From Sacculina carcini (taxonomy: Eukaryota; Arthropoda; Thecostraca; Sacculinidae), in contig OU696597.1 of NCBI GenBank assembly GCA_916048095.2, positions 3,493,550 through 3,557,549 on the forward strand: a stretch of DNA of 64,000 nucleotides. The letters run 5' to 3'. A program made the position numbers and the translations under genes. Each line of letters starts with the position of its first letter. The first letter of the stretch is position 1. Below, piece after piece: positions 19,815 to 30,120 of this stretch. The notes under the pieces are model-generated. The model had not been told where the DNA came from. It worked only from the letters and a program-made list of their open reading frames with translations, and searched no databases.

Positions 19815-20228
19815 TGTTTCATGAACCAAGGATCAGACCCCACAAGTTTCTTGGGGATGCCATCGATTTTGCTCAGACCAGGGATGGAGATGTGGACATT
19901 GTTATTACTGGTCCACCAAGCGGAGGTGACGACAGTGACATAGAACAGGTCGATGATGACACACTTGTAGATGTTGGAGGAATGCCAGAAGAAGTGGCAG
20001 GAGAGGTTGATGTCATGTATGAAGAATCCGATGCAGACGCTGCAACCGGTCATGTTTCCAGAAAAAAGCAATTAGCAGTTAAAAAGCAATTAAAAAAGCA
20101 ATAAATTTTTAGGCTTGCTGATACTTTCTGGTTATAACATGCGCACGAGTGAGAGAGACTACTGGAGCAAAGCATCTGATCTTTGTTGCCCTGGTTTCGC
20201 TGAAACTATGAGTCGCAGTCGGTTTCAG
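19815..20228 (+). pseudogene. piggyBac-like transposase, unit 7, internally deleted and truncated
   Basis: Starts like the other units (MFHEP) but after RKKQ runs into an insert made of repeated AAGCAATTA-type words (20071-20105). About 250 bp of normal sequence are missing there. It then resumes at the codons for LGLLILSGYNMRTSERDYW, out of frame. It ends at the sequence for SRSRF, where CAGTCGGTT is duplicated and minus-strand LINE sequence begins. Right-hand limit of the array. Confidence 0.9.
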
Positions 20229-20827
20229 TCGGTTATATCATTGACATATATCAAGAACATTGTCGGCCCAAGAACTGAGCCTTGGGGGACACCACTCTTT
20301 ACCTTTCTCCAACCGGATCTTGCACCTCTTACACTTGTACTCATGGTTCGATTTGATAGGTAAGAACTCATCCATTTGTGTAGTACTCCTTCAACTCCTC
20401 CAACATTTTTCAACTTCCACAGTAGCCTCTTCAATGGCACCTTGTCAAACGCCTTCTTCATGTCAATGTATATACAATCTACCCATCCTTCTCTTTCCTG
20501 TGAAATTTCCTTGACTCTTGAATAAAAGTTCCACAAATTTGTTTGACACGATTTATTTCGTCTGAATCCAAACTGATTTGGCGACAATATATTGTTCCTT
20601 TCCAAATATTTTATCCATCTATCACTTATAATTCTCTCACATAACTTACAGAGTATACACGTAAGCGACACAGGTCTGTAATTTGAGGGATCATTCTTTG
20701 GACCACTTTTGTGTATCGGTGTGATCCACGATTGTCTCCATTCTTGTGGTATTCTCCCAGTATTCAAACTGTCTTCCAGTATATTAAAGACTGGCTCTAA
20801 TAGCTGGTCTTTACACTCTTTCAGCAC
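20229..20827 (-). pseudogene. L-1 reverse transcriptase fragment
   Basis: RT fingers/palm with PIHKSGPKNDPSNYRPVSLT, the NQFGFRRNKSC motif, a palm A motif around DMKKAFDKVP, and SGVPQGSVLGP followed by FLIYVNDI. The expected YADD/FADD catalytic box should come next but lies beyond the truncation. The stretch 20828-21182, linking to the endonuclease frame, is out of frame, so ORF2 is broken as well as truncated. Confidence 0.88.
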
Positions 20828-21182
20828 GGCACCAGATATGTTATCTGGTCATATGGACTTCCTTCCATCCAGTTTGTCTAGTCTATGCATAACTTCACTC
20901 CTGGTGATCTCTATTTCATTCATTGTATGTTATCTAGTTCTCGTCTCTTCACATACAAACTCAGTCTCTTCAGTAAAGACTTTTTGAAAGTTCTCGTTCA
21001 GTATCTCACATATTGATTGTTCATCCTCTACTTCTCCTTTTTCCGTAATCATACTCTGTATATCAACTTTCTGCTTCAATCGACTATTCACATACCTGTA
21101 GAATCGCTTTGGTTCATTGTGACAATTCTCTAGTATATTCTTTTCATATTTTTGCTGTTCCAGTCGACGAATTAGGACGTAG

Positions 21183-23240
21183 TTATTTCTCGACGTAGTC
21201 AGTTTTATATTTAAATCTATTTTCTTTGGTGTTTCTCCTTAGCATCTTGTTCCAGGCTTTTTCTCTTTGGTTTTTCGCTTTTTCACATTCTTGATTGAAC
21301 CACCCATTTTTATTGGATGTTCTGTTTTTGAAAACTGGAACATATTGTTTCACTCCTTCATTGTATATACTTTTTAGTGTATCATACTTATCATGTATGT
21401 CTCCTTTGCGTATCAATGCTGACCAATCTGCCTTTGCAAAATAGTTTTTGAGACCGTTCCAATCAGCTTTTGCGTAATTGTACCTTAAACCCCTGTATCC
21501 ATGTATATTTGAACTGGCTGCGTTGATTCTTGTTCGTATGTCTAATATCATGTGGTCACTTTTTCCCAACGGACATTTAAGCTCAATGTGTTCTATCAGG
21601 TCAATATCTTTGGTGAAAACCAAGTCCAGCATGGAAGGCTCATCATTTCCTCGTACTCTGGTTGAATTTGTAACGCACTGAGTCAATATATTTTCCAATA
21701 CAACGTTCATCAATTTGCTTCCCCATGAGTCAGATGCGCTATTTGATTCCCAGTTCACCCAGTCCACCTCCTTGCAATTGAAATCACCCATTAATATAAC
21801 ATCTTTATTTTCTCTCACAATTCTCCTAATCTCCTGTATAGTTTCATCCATTAGGGTCATATATTCATCATTTTCCCAGGCTGATGTTTTTGGAGGCACA
21901 TATATTGCGGCCAAATACACAGACTGGTTGCCGTTTCTGACACGTATTCCTACTAATTCCACCTTTCCTTTACCTGTTTCTACTTTGTCAACTTTTTTGC
22001 CACTTTTAACTAGTAGCAGTACACCCCCACCTTGTTTTTTCTCTCTGTCCTTCCTGTATACTTGGTAGTGTCCACGGAATATGTTTTCTATTTCCACACC
22101 TTTCCTAAGTTTTGATTCTGTTATAGCCACAATATCTGGAATATTTCCTTCAAGATAATCTATCAGTTCAAATTTACCTGACTGGAAGCCATCCATATTT
22201 GTATACATAATTTTACTAATGGTTCTGTCCACAGCTATTTGCCCTTCGTTGTCCGCGTTGTTATAGTCATTTACTATTCTAGTTTCTTGTACCATTTTCT
22301 TATCCTTCCGTTTACATATCTCCAGGTATATTTCTGCTTCTCGTCTTCCGTTAGTTTCAAGTTTTTTTTCCTTTGCTTCATTGATTCCTTCAATTAACTC
22401 CTGCCTTTCTTCTCTGTTCAGGTTTTCTCGGATCCATACTTTTTTGAATCTCTCATTCTTTGACAGCTTCCATGAATTTTCAATTGTCCTCATGGCTGCA
22501 TTTTGCGTGGCCATCCTTATGATCATGGGTCTGGATTTGCCTTCTTCGTAACTTCCTATCCTGTGAACAATGTCAATCTCCGATGTATTTTCGTTTAGCT
22601 CATCCTCAGTGATTTCTACTATTTCCTTAGCTTTTTTCAGCTCTTCCTGTTCCCTTTCTTTTCTTAATCGAATCCTCTCTTCTTTGAGTCCGTATACCAA
22701 AACACTCTTCTTCCTTTCAATTATGTCCCTCACAATACCCTCTTTTTTCCGCAGTACATCCACAAACTCATTTTCCATGCGCTCTTTGCTCTCCTCTTTT
22801 TGCTTTTCCATTATTTCTTTGAAGCTTTTATCTCTTGCGTCCTGTATCTTACCCCAACCAACTTGTTTTTCTTTCATTTCCACCAGGTCTTCTCTTTGAA
22901 TTTTTCCTATTTTTTCGTTCTCTTTCAACCTCTCTTTGAGTTTTTTGTTCTCAGCCTCCAAGAAATCTACGCTCTCCTTCAAATCTTTATTTTCACTCGA
23001 CATTTTATGATTTTCTTTCTTCAACCATGCCATTTCTTTTGTTACTTCATCCATTTGTTCCGCCATCTGCTCCAACTGTTCCTCCAGAATACCTGTTTTA
23101 TCCGACTTCATTGATTCAACAACAGCTCTTAAGTTTGAGATTTCCTCACTCATGATCTCAATTTTCCTCGCATTTTCTTTTACACTAATACCTCCTGGAC
23201 TTCTGGAATGCTCCTTCCTTGGTCTGCCTCTGCTAGACAT
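21183..23240 (-). CDS. L-1 fused ORF1 protein and AP-type endonuclease
   Basis: One long frame. The start chosen is the ATG of MSSRGRPRK (23240), like the ORF1 start MSGKG of L-2; the frame is also open to 23345. The N-terminal ~150 residues are Glu/Lys-rich coiled coil. Next is an RRM-like part (VLVYGLKEE, HRIGSYEEGKSRPMIIR) and a basic C-terminal ORF1 domain (WIRENLNREERQEL). Without a stop it continues into an exonuclease/endonuclease/phosphatase domain: MYTNMDG, AITESKL, LLLVKSG, GDFNC and SDHM carry the metal- and DNA-binding residues. In L-2 the same two modules are separate ORFs joined at TAATG, so the fusion may be ancestral or a recent stop loss. It ends by frameshift before RT, so target cleavage is conceivable but reverse transcription is not. 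Confidence 0.8.
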   Translation of the reverse strand: MSSRGRPRKEHSRSPGGISVKENARKIEIMSEEISNLRAVVESMKSDKTGILEEQLEQMAEQMDEVTKEMAWLKKENHKMSSENKDLKESVDFLEAENKKLKERLKENEKIGKIQREDLVEMKEKQVGWGKIQDARDKSFKEIMEKQKEESKERMENEFVDVLRKKEGIVRDIIERKKSVLVYGLKEERIRLRKEREQEELKKAKEIVEITEDELNENTSEIDIVHRIGSYEEGKSRPMIIRMATQNAAMRTIENSWKLSKNERFKKVWIRENLNREERQELIEGINEAKEKKLETNGRREAEIYLEICKRKDKKMVQETRIVNDYNNADNEGQIAVDRTISKIMYTNMDGFQSGKFELIDYLEGNIPDIVAITESKLRKGVEIENIFRGHYQVYRKDREKKQGGGVLLLVKSGKKVDKVETGKGKVELVGIRVRNGNQSVYLAAIYVPPKTSAWENDEYMTLMDETIQEIRRIVRENKDVILMGDFNCKEVDWVNWESNSASDSWGSKLMNVVLENILTQCVTNSTRVRGNDEPSMLDLVFTKDIDLIEHIELKCPLGKSDHMILDIRTRINAASSNIHGYRGLRYNYAKADWNGLKNYFAKADWSALIRKGDIHDKYDTLKSIYNEGVKQYVPVFKNRTSNKNGWFNQECEKAKNQREKAWNKMLRRNTKENRFKYKTDYVEK

Positions 23241-23600
23241 AATGGTTACTTTGTGTATGTGTGCTTGCATTTGCTGGCGTAGTGTTCTGCATTGTGTATG
23301 TATGCTTGTGTGCGGGTGTATGTTTGAACAATGCACTCGTTGCAAGGTGCTGACGAGGTATCAGGTGGCAGCGATACGTTTGTTTATCAAGTGCCGTGTT
23401 GATGGGAACAGGGCGGTGTTGAATCTCGGCGTGAGGAGAGAAGTGTGTGGGAGTGCGGTTGAGATATCGTTGTGATACGCATATTGTATTTTAACTGTGT
23501 AGTTTGTGTTGCTGGCTCAGTGGAGTCCGTGTTTACATTGTGCATTTGTGTTCACCATTAAATTAATATATTCAACCACAAATAAAATTTTGTACGAGAG

Positions 23601-24033
23601 TGTAATTGCATGAACATATGTGAGTCTTGCCTTGTCGTATATTGTGAGTTATACACATGTGTGTGCATGTGTGTATGTGTATGTATGTGCGTATTTGCTG
23701 ACCTGTTCTGCGGAGTGTTTGATTAGCATGTGTGTGTGTGCGCGTATGTATGTATGTGTGTGCGTGTGTGTGTGCGACTGCGTGTGTGTTTGTACAATAT
23801 GCTGAGAGGAGTTGGATGCGGCGGCACTGAAGCAGCCGAAAGTCTGGTTGGAGAAGGGTGGCAGTGCTAATGTGGGTGTATCGCGGGGTTGTTGTGTTGC
23901 TGGTGGTGTTTGGTGTGGCGAGCGCGGGAGATGGAGAGTTGAACTGGTGTGGTGCTGTGGCGTTTAGTTCCCTTGTATTTTTAGTCTAGAATTATACGTT
24001 CCCAATTTGTGTTTTTTTCTTCTTACAACCACA
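23601..24033 (-). repeat. Solo LTR with 5-bp target duplication GAGAG
   Basis: 433 bp, TG...CA on either strand, flanked by GAGAG at 23596-23600 and 24034-24038. A related copy in the opposite orientation is at 37822-38231. No internal retrotransposon sequence is attached, so it is a recombined solo LTR. The copy near 37822 is taken as plus, making this minus; true transcription polarity is unknown. The middle is (TG/GTAT)-rich. Confidence 0.85.
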
Positions 24034-24439
24034 GAGAGCCACTGGCGAAACCTCATAAAAATGGTGTTTTTGTTTGTTGCGGGGTATTTGCTGGCAGATG
24101 TAGACGGGAGTCCTGGTTTAACTCATTTGGTCCGGTAAACTAACGTGCTGCACTGCTAACGTATGTGTGTGTGTGTCTTTCCTATGTTGGCACGCCTGCA
24201 CTGCCTGACGCGTGGATTCCAGGAATAAACTCGCGGCGGTAATGCAGCTACGGCTATTGCTATCGCCATGACGACCTAGAATAGCTAGATCAAAATGGTA
24301 GTGTGGCCTCCGCGCCACCATTGTATTTTATATTCATTTGTATATGTGTTGTTTCATATGTGGTTTCCGACGTACGTTTTCTAGCCAGTCAATCAATACA
24401 CAGTTACGTGTTATTATCTTTTGTAGGCGTTCTTACAAG
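24034..24439. other. Probable LTR sequence before Gypsy remnant 2
   Basis: No coding signal. The last bases (…cttacaag) run directly into a primer-binding-like site at 24440, so some of this stretch should be the 5' LTR of the following remnant. Its start is not recognisable. A short (GT)n lies at ~24161-24177. Confidence 0.4.
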
Positions 24440-25056
24440 TGGTGACCCCGAACGTTCGTTGTAAAATATTTTTCTGTATTTCTTCGCCTGTGCGAAATAT
24501 CACAATGTCAATTGAGCCAGCAGACGCTCTTTCAGCAGCAGTCCGGGTGGAGCTGCCCGTGTTTGATGACACTGATGTCGACACGTGGCTACTGATGTGT
24601 GATAATCTGTTGGAAGATGGAGGAGTGAAGACACAGCTGACCAAATTTCGCAAAGTCTTGGCAAAACATCCCCCCGCGAAGTTTCGCATTGTCAAGGACC
24701 TCGCGAGTCAATCGCCGCTGGCAGCCGACTGCTACGATCGACTTCAAAACAGACTGCGTGCCACGTCCGGTTGCCTCAAACGTGAGTGCCACCTGTTGTT
24801 TGTGACCGACATCTCTGGCCGCAAGTACCTTGTTGACAGTGGTTCAGAGGTGTCATTGTTACCCGTCGGCCAGAAACACCTCAGCGAGTTGCCTCAACCG
24901 AAACTTCGAGCGGCTAACGGCTCTTCCATACCCGTTTACGAGGTTGGTCGCCTAGTCAGCGTCGATCTGGGCCTGGGTAGAGTGTATTCTTTCAAATTCT
25001 TCGACTTCTTGCCGTGTAGCAGCTGTCACTTGAGACATTTAACCTTTAACCTTTAA
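24440..25056 (+). pseudogene. Gypsy remnant 2: primer site, short Gag fused to protease
   Basis: TGGTGACCCCGA at 24440 matches the first 12 bases of the tRNA-Trp primer site of the Gypsy at 3742, then diverges. From the ATG at 24505 a Gag-like start (MSIEPADAL, FDDTDVDTWLLMC) runs only to ~residue 90. It passes without a break into a retropepsin segment with LVDSGSEVSLLP (active-site Asp in DSG). The central Gag and nucleocapsid are deleted. Sequence leaves the protease near 25020 and enters short CCTTTAA repeats. RT and integrase are absent. Confidence 0.75.
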
Positions 25057-25102
25057 CCTGTGTGTTTGTATGTGTGTGTGTGTGTCTTTGTTTGCACGAC
25101 AG

Positions 25103-26743
25103 TTGAAGGACCAATGTGAGGAGGTTCAATTCCGCTTGGAGGAATTACAGTTGGCACAACAGGAACACAAACAACAACATCGGGATGTCGAAGAGTTTCG
25201 TAGTCAACTGACTTCGAAACAGACGGAGTTGGACGAAACACAGAAAGAGTAGGAAAATTGGAGAATTTTGGTGATGCAGAAAGACGAAGAGATAAGCGGA
25301 TGTCGGAAAGAGTTGGAAGGTTTGACGTCCAGGATCGCGGGCAAGGATCAAGAGATGGAGGATCTCCAGACTCAGATGTTCGAGAGAGGTGAAGAATTGG
25401 CTCTGTTGAAGAGACATCAAGAAGAAGGACAACAACGAGCTGACGATGTGGAATCCGCCACGCTGAAGGATTTGGCGACATCCCCACAACAGGAGCAAGG
25501 ATTTAAGACCCAGTTGGCCAGCAAGAGTGATGAGGTTCAACGATTGAGGCAGGATTTGGAACAAGTGAAGTTAACCAAAGAGAACGAGACCCAGGAGATG
25601 ACGCAGGTCTTGGAAGAAGCACAGTTGACCGCGGAGGAGAAAGAGAGGCAATTTGATGTGCTGAAGAAAGAAATGGACGAGATCAGAGAAGCTGGTGTCA
25701 AATTTCGGAATGAGAACACGACTATGAAGGAAGAATTGGAAGTGGTCAAAAAGTCTTTGATATCAAAACAGGAGCAGGTCAAGTCGTTGAGAGAAAGTCT
25801 TCAAGAATCTCGCACCGAGATCCATCAACTTGAAGACGTGAGGAGTAAAGATTCCAGTGAATTGGAACAAACTCGCGAGTTGTTATCGGCCAAGCAACGA
25901 GAGATCTCCTGCTTGAAAAGTCAACTTGGCGAGCTTATGTCACAATTTGTCAGTGGCAATGAAAGTCTTCTGAAAACTCGAGAACAGTTGCAACTGGTGA
26001 AGAATCAACTGGTTGAATCTGCCGGAGGATACGCGGATCTTCGCTTCAATATTTTGCATCTTCAGCAACAATTGAACGAGTCCCAAGCGGTGGTTAAACG
26101 TCAGAGCCGAGAACTGAAGGACGTGGAATCTCAGCTTCTACAACATCAAGACAATGCCGAAGAAAAGATTGAACGGCTTTACGAAACAGTGAGACAAACG
26201 AACCAGAGAAGATTAGATGCGGAGAAGGAATCGGAAACGCTGAGCAGGAGTTTGATGGACAGAGAAAGTGAGCTAACATCAAAAGACAAAGAGATTAATA
26301 AGCTACAGGATCAGTTGAAGAATTCGGAGGTAACTTTCGATAACAAGCGAAAAGAACTCGATGTTTTGTTGACGAAGAAAGAGAATGAATTTCAGGAGAT
26401 CCTCGGGAAGAAAGAGAAGGAATTTCAGACAATGATACGGGAGAAAATTTAGGGATTCGGCTCTTTAGCGGAGGAAAAAGACCAAAAATTGAAGCAGCTA
26501 ATTGCAGAAAAGCAGGAGCAATTCGACTTGTTGGAGAAACAAAACCACGAATTAAACGTCACGTTAATGCAGAAGGATGACGAACGGCAGAAATTACTCC
26601 AACAGGTCAAAGATCAGGCCGTCACCATGGAGGAGACGTCCACGATACACCATGAAACCTTGGTCGAACATCAGCAGGAAATTGACGCCAAAACAAAACG
26701 TCTCGACGAAACCGAGATCAATTTGACTCATGTGTCATTATGA
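25103..26743 (+). pseudogene. Long coiled-coil protein exon, two in-frame TAG codons
   Basis: A single frame of ~547 codons, interrupted only by TAG at 25250 and TAG at 26450. It follows a plausible 3' splice site (T/G-rich tract, then gcacgacag|TTG). The product is almost pure heptad-rich coiled coil (RLEELQLAQQEHKQQ; LQEILGKKEKEFQ-type repeats; many Glu, Lys, Gln, Leu), with no recognisable globular domain. Golgin, CLIP, kinesin-tail or centrosomal-type proteins look alike at this level, so no family is named. The lack of frameshifts suggests a young pseudogene, a duplicated exon, or sequencing or real C-to-T changes (both TAGs are one transition from CAG). Gypsy debris lies directly upstream. 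Confidence 0.6.
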
Positions 26744-27221
26744 TCCTACTTATTGGTTGCCTGGTCATATTCATATCATATACATCACACAGCCTAGCAT
26801 ATTGAAAGGTAATTGTGAGAATGCACTGTGAACGTTGCAACATTCAAGGTCATCACTGAGTCATCGGATTCATGTTGCTGCGGATGTGTGCTCGTTGTCT
26901 CGAATTGCACGTGATGCATGTGTTTGTATGCGCGTGCGTGAGTGGGTGACTAACTCGGTGAATCGGGTGACGGGTGAATCGACTCGTTAGGTTAGGTCTA
27001 TAAAAAGTCTATTTTCCAAAGTGTATCTGAAGGAAGTTACGGCGGTGTAAATTCAAAATGTCATGCTGCCAATTTGACAGCTATTATGCGCACTTGCGAT
27101 TACACATGAATATACACTGATTTAATTTCACTGAAGTCCAGTCACAATTTACGCACTTGCGATTACACAGGAATATACTACTGTGTAGAGAATTTTGTGT
27201 TCTACAAGATAAGCTATAATT
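26744..27221. other. Non-coding, short direct repeat
   Basis: No gene seen. CGCACTTGCGATTACACA occurs at 27089-27106 and again at 27152-27169, followed by similar bases. A GTTAGGTTAGG word is at ~26987. Confidence 0.6.
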
Positions 27222-27790
27222 TATTATTATTATTATTATTAATTACAGGCAAATCCAGTAGCATGGGAAGAGTGCAAGCACTATTACCACCCTAAGGTGG
27301 CCCCATGTACCGGAAGCGCCCAAAACATTCAGAGAGAAAGATAGTTCGAAGAGAAAAAAGTATAGAAAGAGAGTTGGAAAGAAAATAATAAATAAATAAC
27401 AATAAATAATAAACAATCACCCGATAACAATCCATAATGTCACTCCGCCCACGTTCCTCAATAAATAATAACTATCAACAATAAATATGTGATTAATTAA
27501 AAAACAGCCATCAATAAATAAGAATAAATATTAATAAATAAGTAATAAATAACAATCAAGAACAATACATATGATTCAAATAAGAAACATCCAACAATAA
27601 ATATAAATATGATTCAATAAGTAACAACAACACAAATAAATATGATTCAATAAACAGCAACAACAATAAATATGATTCAATAAACAACAACAACAATAAA
27701 TATGACTCAATAAACAGCAACAACAATAAATATGATTCAATAAACAGCAACAACAATAAATATGATTCAATAAACAACAACAAAATTACA
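27222..27790 (-). mobile_element. LINE 3' end (copy a), 5'-truncated, with 30-bp minisatellite
   Basis: On the minus strand this is a LINE 3' UTR ending …CTGGATTTGCCTGTAATTAAT and an (ATA)n tail. The copy at 52783-53730 includes the preceding ORF end, which identifies it. The upstream part is a 30-bp tandem repeat (gattcaataaacaacaacaa type), about five to six copies, at which this insertion is truncated. It was identified by the near-identity of the two copies. Confidence 0.75.
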
Positions 27791-28004
27791 CTTGAACACC
27801 CACACACACAGACGCCCACACACACAGACGTACACACATACAGATACGCTCTCACGCGCATTCTTTATGCATTCTCACACGCTCTCATTATGTATTGTTA
27901 GAGAGAGAGAGAGTGTGTGAGCGCGTTGGAGTGTGTATGCTTTACTGTATGTGCTTGTATGTGTGTAGGAGTGTCACGCTGTGAATTGTCCATGCCCAGC
28001 GGCG

Positions 28005-28110
28005 GCGAGCGAGTGACCGGACCGGCGACCGAGTGACCGGTCGCTCGCACACACGCACAGGCCTAACCCACCGCAACAACCAATCAGCGGCGACCGAGTG
28101 ACCGGCTCGC
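28005..28110. repeat. GCGACCGAGTGACCGG short repeat cluster
   Basis: Three copies of GCGASCGAGTGACCGG at 28005, 28025 and 28090. The last lies in the loop of a small GC-rich inverted repeat (ATCAGCGGCGA ... TCGCCGCTGAT). Confidence 0.7.
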
Positions 28111-28233
28111 CGCTGATGTGTGTGTGTGTGTGTGTGACGGTGTGAGTGTGGAGTCGTGTTTGAGGTGTTGTCGGGAGTGGTGTGACGTCTTGTAGGGGCG
28201 CGTGGAGCAGTCATGGCCAAGTGCGCCTGTCTG

Positions 28234-28526
28234 CATTGGCGGCGGCAAGGAGGGGCTTGCGGGTACTGAAGCCCCCCTAACCCCCCCCCCAAATCATAAT
28301 AATGGACATTAATATTTCTAACCATTGTAAATGAAGTCCTGTAATTTGGGTTCAAGTTCGAGGACTGAATCAGTGTGCCCCAGTCCCTTATTATAATATT
28401 ATGTAGTCAGCGTTCGAGTGTAGTTCTTCATGTTTCGCCAATACCCCTCATCATTTTTCTTAGCCCCCACAACTTTTTCCTTAGCCCCCCACAGCCCCAT
28501 CAAACAAAATCCTGGCGCCGCCACTG
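28234..28526. mobile_element. hAT-type MITE with 8-bp target duplication
   Basis: Ends CATTGGCGGCGGCAAGG and ...CTGGCGCCGCCACTG form imperfect inverted repeats of the CAGTGGCGGCGCC type. Flanks CCTGTCTG (28226-28233) and CCCGTCTG (28527-28534) agree at 7 of 8 bases. C-rich interior next to both ends; no coding sequence. Confidence 0.75.
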
Positions 28527-28534
28527 CCCGTCTG

Positions 28535-29554
28535 TAATATATTTCAGTTATTTCTCTTCAGGTCATGACTTGGGGCATTTTTCAATGATATATACACATT
28601 TACACACACAATAATGTGCCAATATGCTTTGCGGTAATGCTTATATCAACAAATTCTACAGAAAGATATTTTGTTTAACTCTTTTAGTGAAACTCTTGGT
28701 TGTAAGGAGTTGATAGAAACATTTGGATGGGGGGTTGAGCTACTGAGCCCCCCTCTCGATCCGCCAGTGACAGCTCCAAAACGTTACCCAACATTGACCT
28801 ACTATTGAAGCGTCTTTGCAGCGAAGATCAGAGGCTAGCGAAAAGCAAGCATGGGCGATGATGGGGAAGCGCACGGCCTCTGACTAGACCATGAAGGTAG
28901 ATATCACTGTCAATGCTGGCGTAAACGCAGTAGAAACAAGTGATTTCGCAAGCTTCGTCACATTCACAGACTCACGAAGCCGAAAAATATAAAAATTTGA
29001 CACATTTAAAGAACATTGTCTCTTGCAGTGAGCGAGTGTGCTCAAACGTTGAACCGGAGAAGTGTGCAGGGATAACTCAGGCGTCATTAGAACGCTCTCT
29101 TCGGTCTCTCGTCTCTTCTTGTGGGCACTGTGTAGGATCGACCCTACGTATCCGGCCAGCTCGGCTTCATGCTTTTAAATGCCTTCCCAGAGTACTGTCC
29201 TGAGATAAGAAAGAGGCAAATCTGACAAGGACTGTTTCAACTTGTCCCGACAGCTGCCGCACCTGTGACATCCAATCCTGCCCCAGTAGTCGCTGGGACC
29301 CAACCGCAGGTTCCGCCTCTCAGCCAGTGCTCTCAGACGCGGTCTCGGATGTTACAGACTTGCGATTATTAGCAAAATGTGCACGGACAATCTCGCCCAA
29401 GCTTCAAATCAGTCTGCATCATCTGATCACCATCGAATTCCAGTGTTTTGTTCATGGAAAAAACTATACGACAATACCCCCAAAATAAATACAGTAAAAT
29501 TAGTATTTCACATGAAAAATTATAACGTTTCCTCAAGCACACGTTTCTTTAGCT
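28535..29554. other. Non-coding region, possible further hAT end
   Basis: No convincing gene. GAGCCCCCCTCTCGATCCGCCAGTG near 28740-28766 resembles the end of another CACTGGCGGATC-type hAT MITE, but no partner end was found. The short frames at 28940-29203 and 29377-29706 lack family features. Confidence 0.5.
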
Positions 29555-29874
29555 TAGTGGCTGCCAACTTTTTGCCAACAATCGAGTACCACTTGAAGAT
29601 CCTGCACAAACGCTACGAGCCACCTGGTTCCATAGGAATTCAGTTAAATCACATATCACTCTACTCAAATAATTGTACAAGGCGACCACAAGAATCGGCT
29701 GGATAAGATTTCAATGCGAGGCCTATAACTGTTTCTCCTCCACCAGCTGGTCAATGAGAAGCATACTTTTGCTCACAACATATCAAAAATCATGCCTTGG
29801 TTTCATTGTTCATAACCTCAAGTGCTCGTGTGCCACTTAGAACATCCTCGCTTACCACAGATTGTAAACCACTG
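29555..29874. mobile_element. hAT-like MITE
   Basis: TAGTGGCTGCCAAC at the left mirrors CAGTGGTTTACAAT read inward from the right end (29874). Flanks CTTTAGCT and GTTTAGTC share TTTAG. Internally AT-rich and non-coding. The ends are inferred from the family pattern. Confidence 0.5.
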
Positions 29875-30120
29875 GTTTAGTCCATTCTCTATGAATGCCC
29901 CCGAAACATCGAGGTCAACCACCAGGGAAGACAGATACCACTGTTCATGCAAATGGATCCGGTTCCGACCGGTTCTCAGCTCCACGGATACGGAGCCACG
30001 AGTATCAATTTTTACGATTCCCATCCGTCCTATCGTGCGTTCACAATCTCACCAAAATTGGCGCGTGAACGCATGGAAACTGCATCTAACAGCAGGCACT
30101 ATCATCAATCGGATCTACTA

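Larger units (their letters stand above)
1..20228 (+). repeat. Tandem array of a 2838-bp piggyBac/sugar-porter unit
   Basis: Head-to-tail copies of one 2838-bp unit. Taking the conserved cag|GAT acceptor as origin, the units are U1 1-2838 (its first base lies outside the window), U2 2839-3741 (cut by the Gypsy element), U3 8493-11279 (first ~51 bp missing), U4 11280-14117, U5 14118-16955, U6 16956-19793 and U7 19794-20228 (deleted and truncated). Complete units differ by only a few substitutions or 1-bp indels. U5 and U6 share private changes (ATA to AGA near the transposase end, GAC to TAC in the exon), so they come from the most recent duplication. The spacing is constant and there is no target duplication per unit, so this is tandem duplication rather than repeated insertion. 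Collapse or expansion during assembly cannot be excluded. Confidence 0.95.
20229..23590 (-). mobile_element. Non-LTR retrotransposon L-1 (CR1/Jockey-like), 3' part missing
   Basis: Minus-strand LINE with a 5' leader (~23346-23590), ORF1 region, endonuclease and the first part of reverse transcriptase. It breaks off at the array border just before the YADD palm motif. LINEs normally lose their 5' ends, so loss of the 3' end points to a later deletion or rearrangement. The 5' boundary is uncertain; a solo LTR starts at 23601. Its ORF1/endonuclease resembles element L-2 at 45225-47262. Confidence 0.85.

Noticed and set aside
27556..27861. Minus-strand peptide repeat LLLLFIESYL (also at 53113-53364)
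   Set aside because: Produced by the 30-bp minisatellite of a LINE 3' UTR; a unit length divisible by three keeps the frame open.
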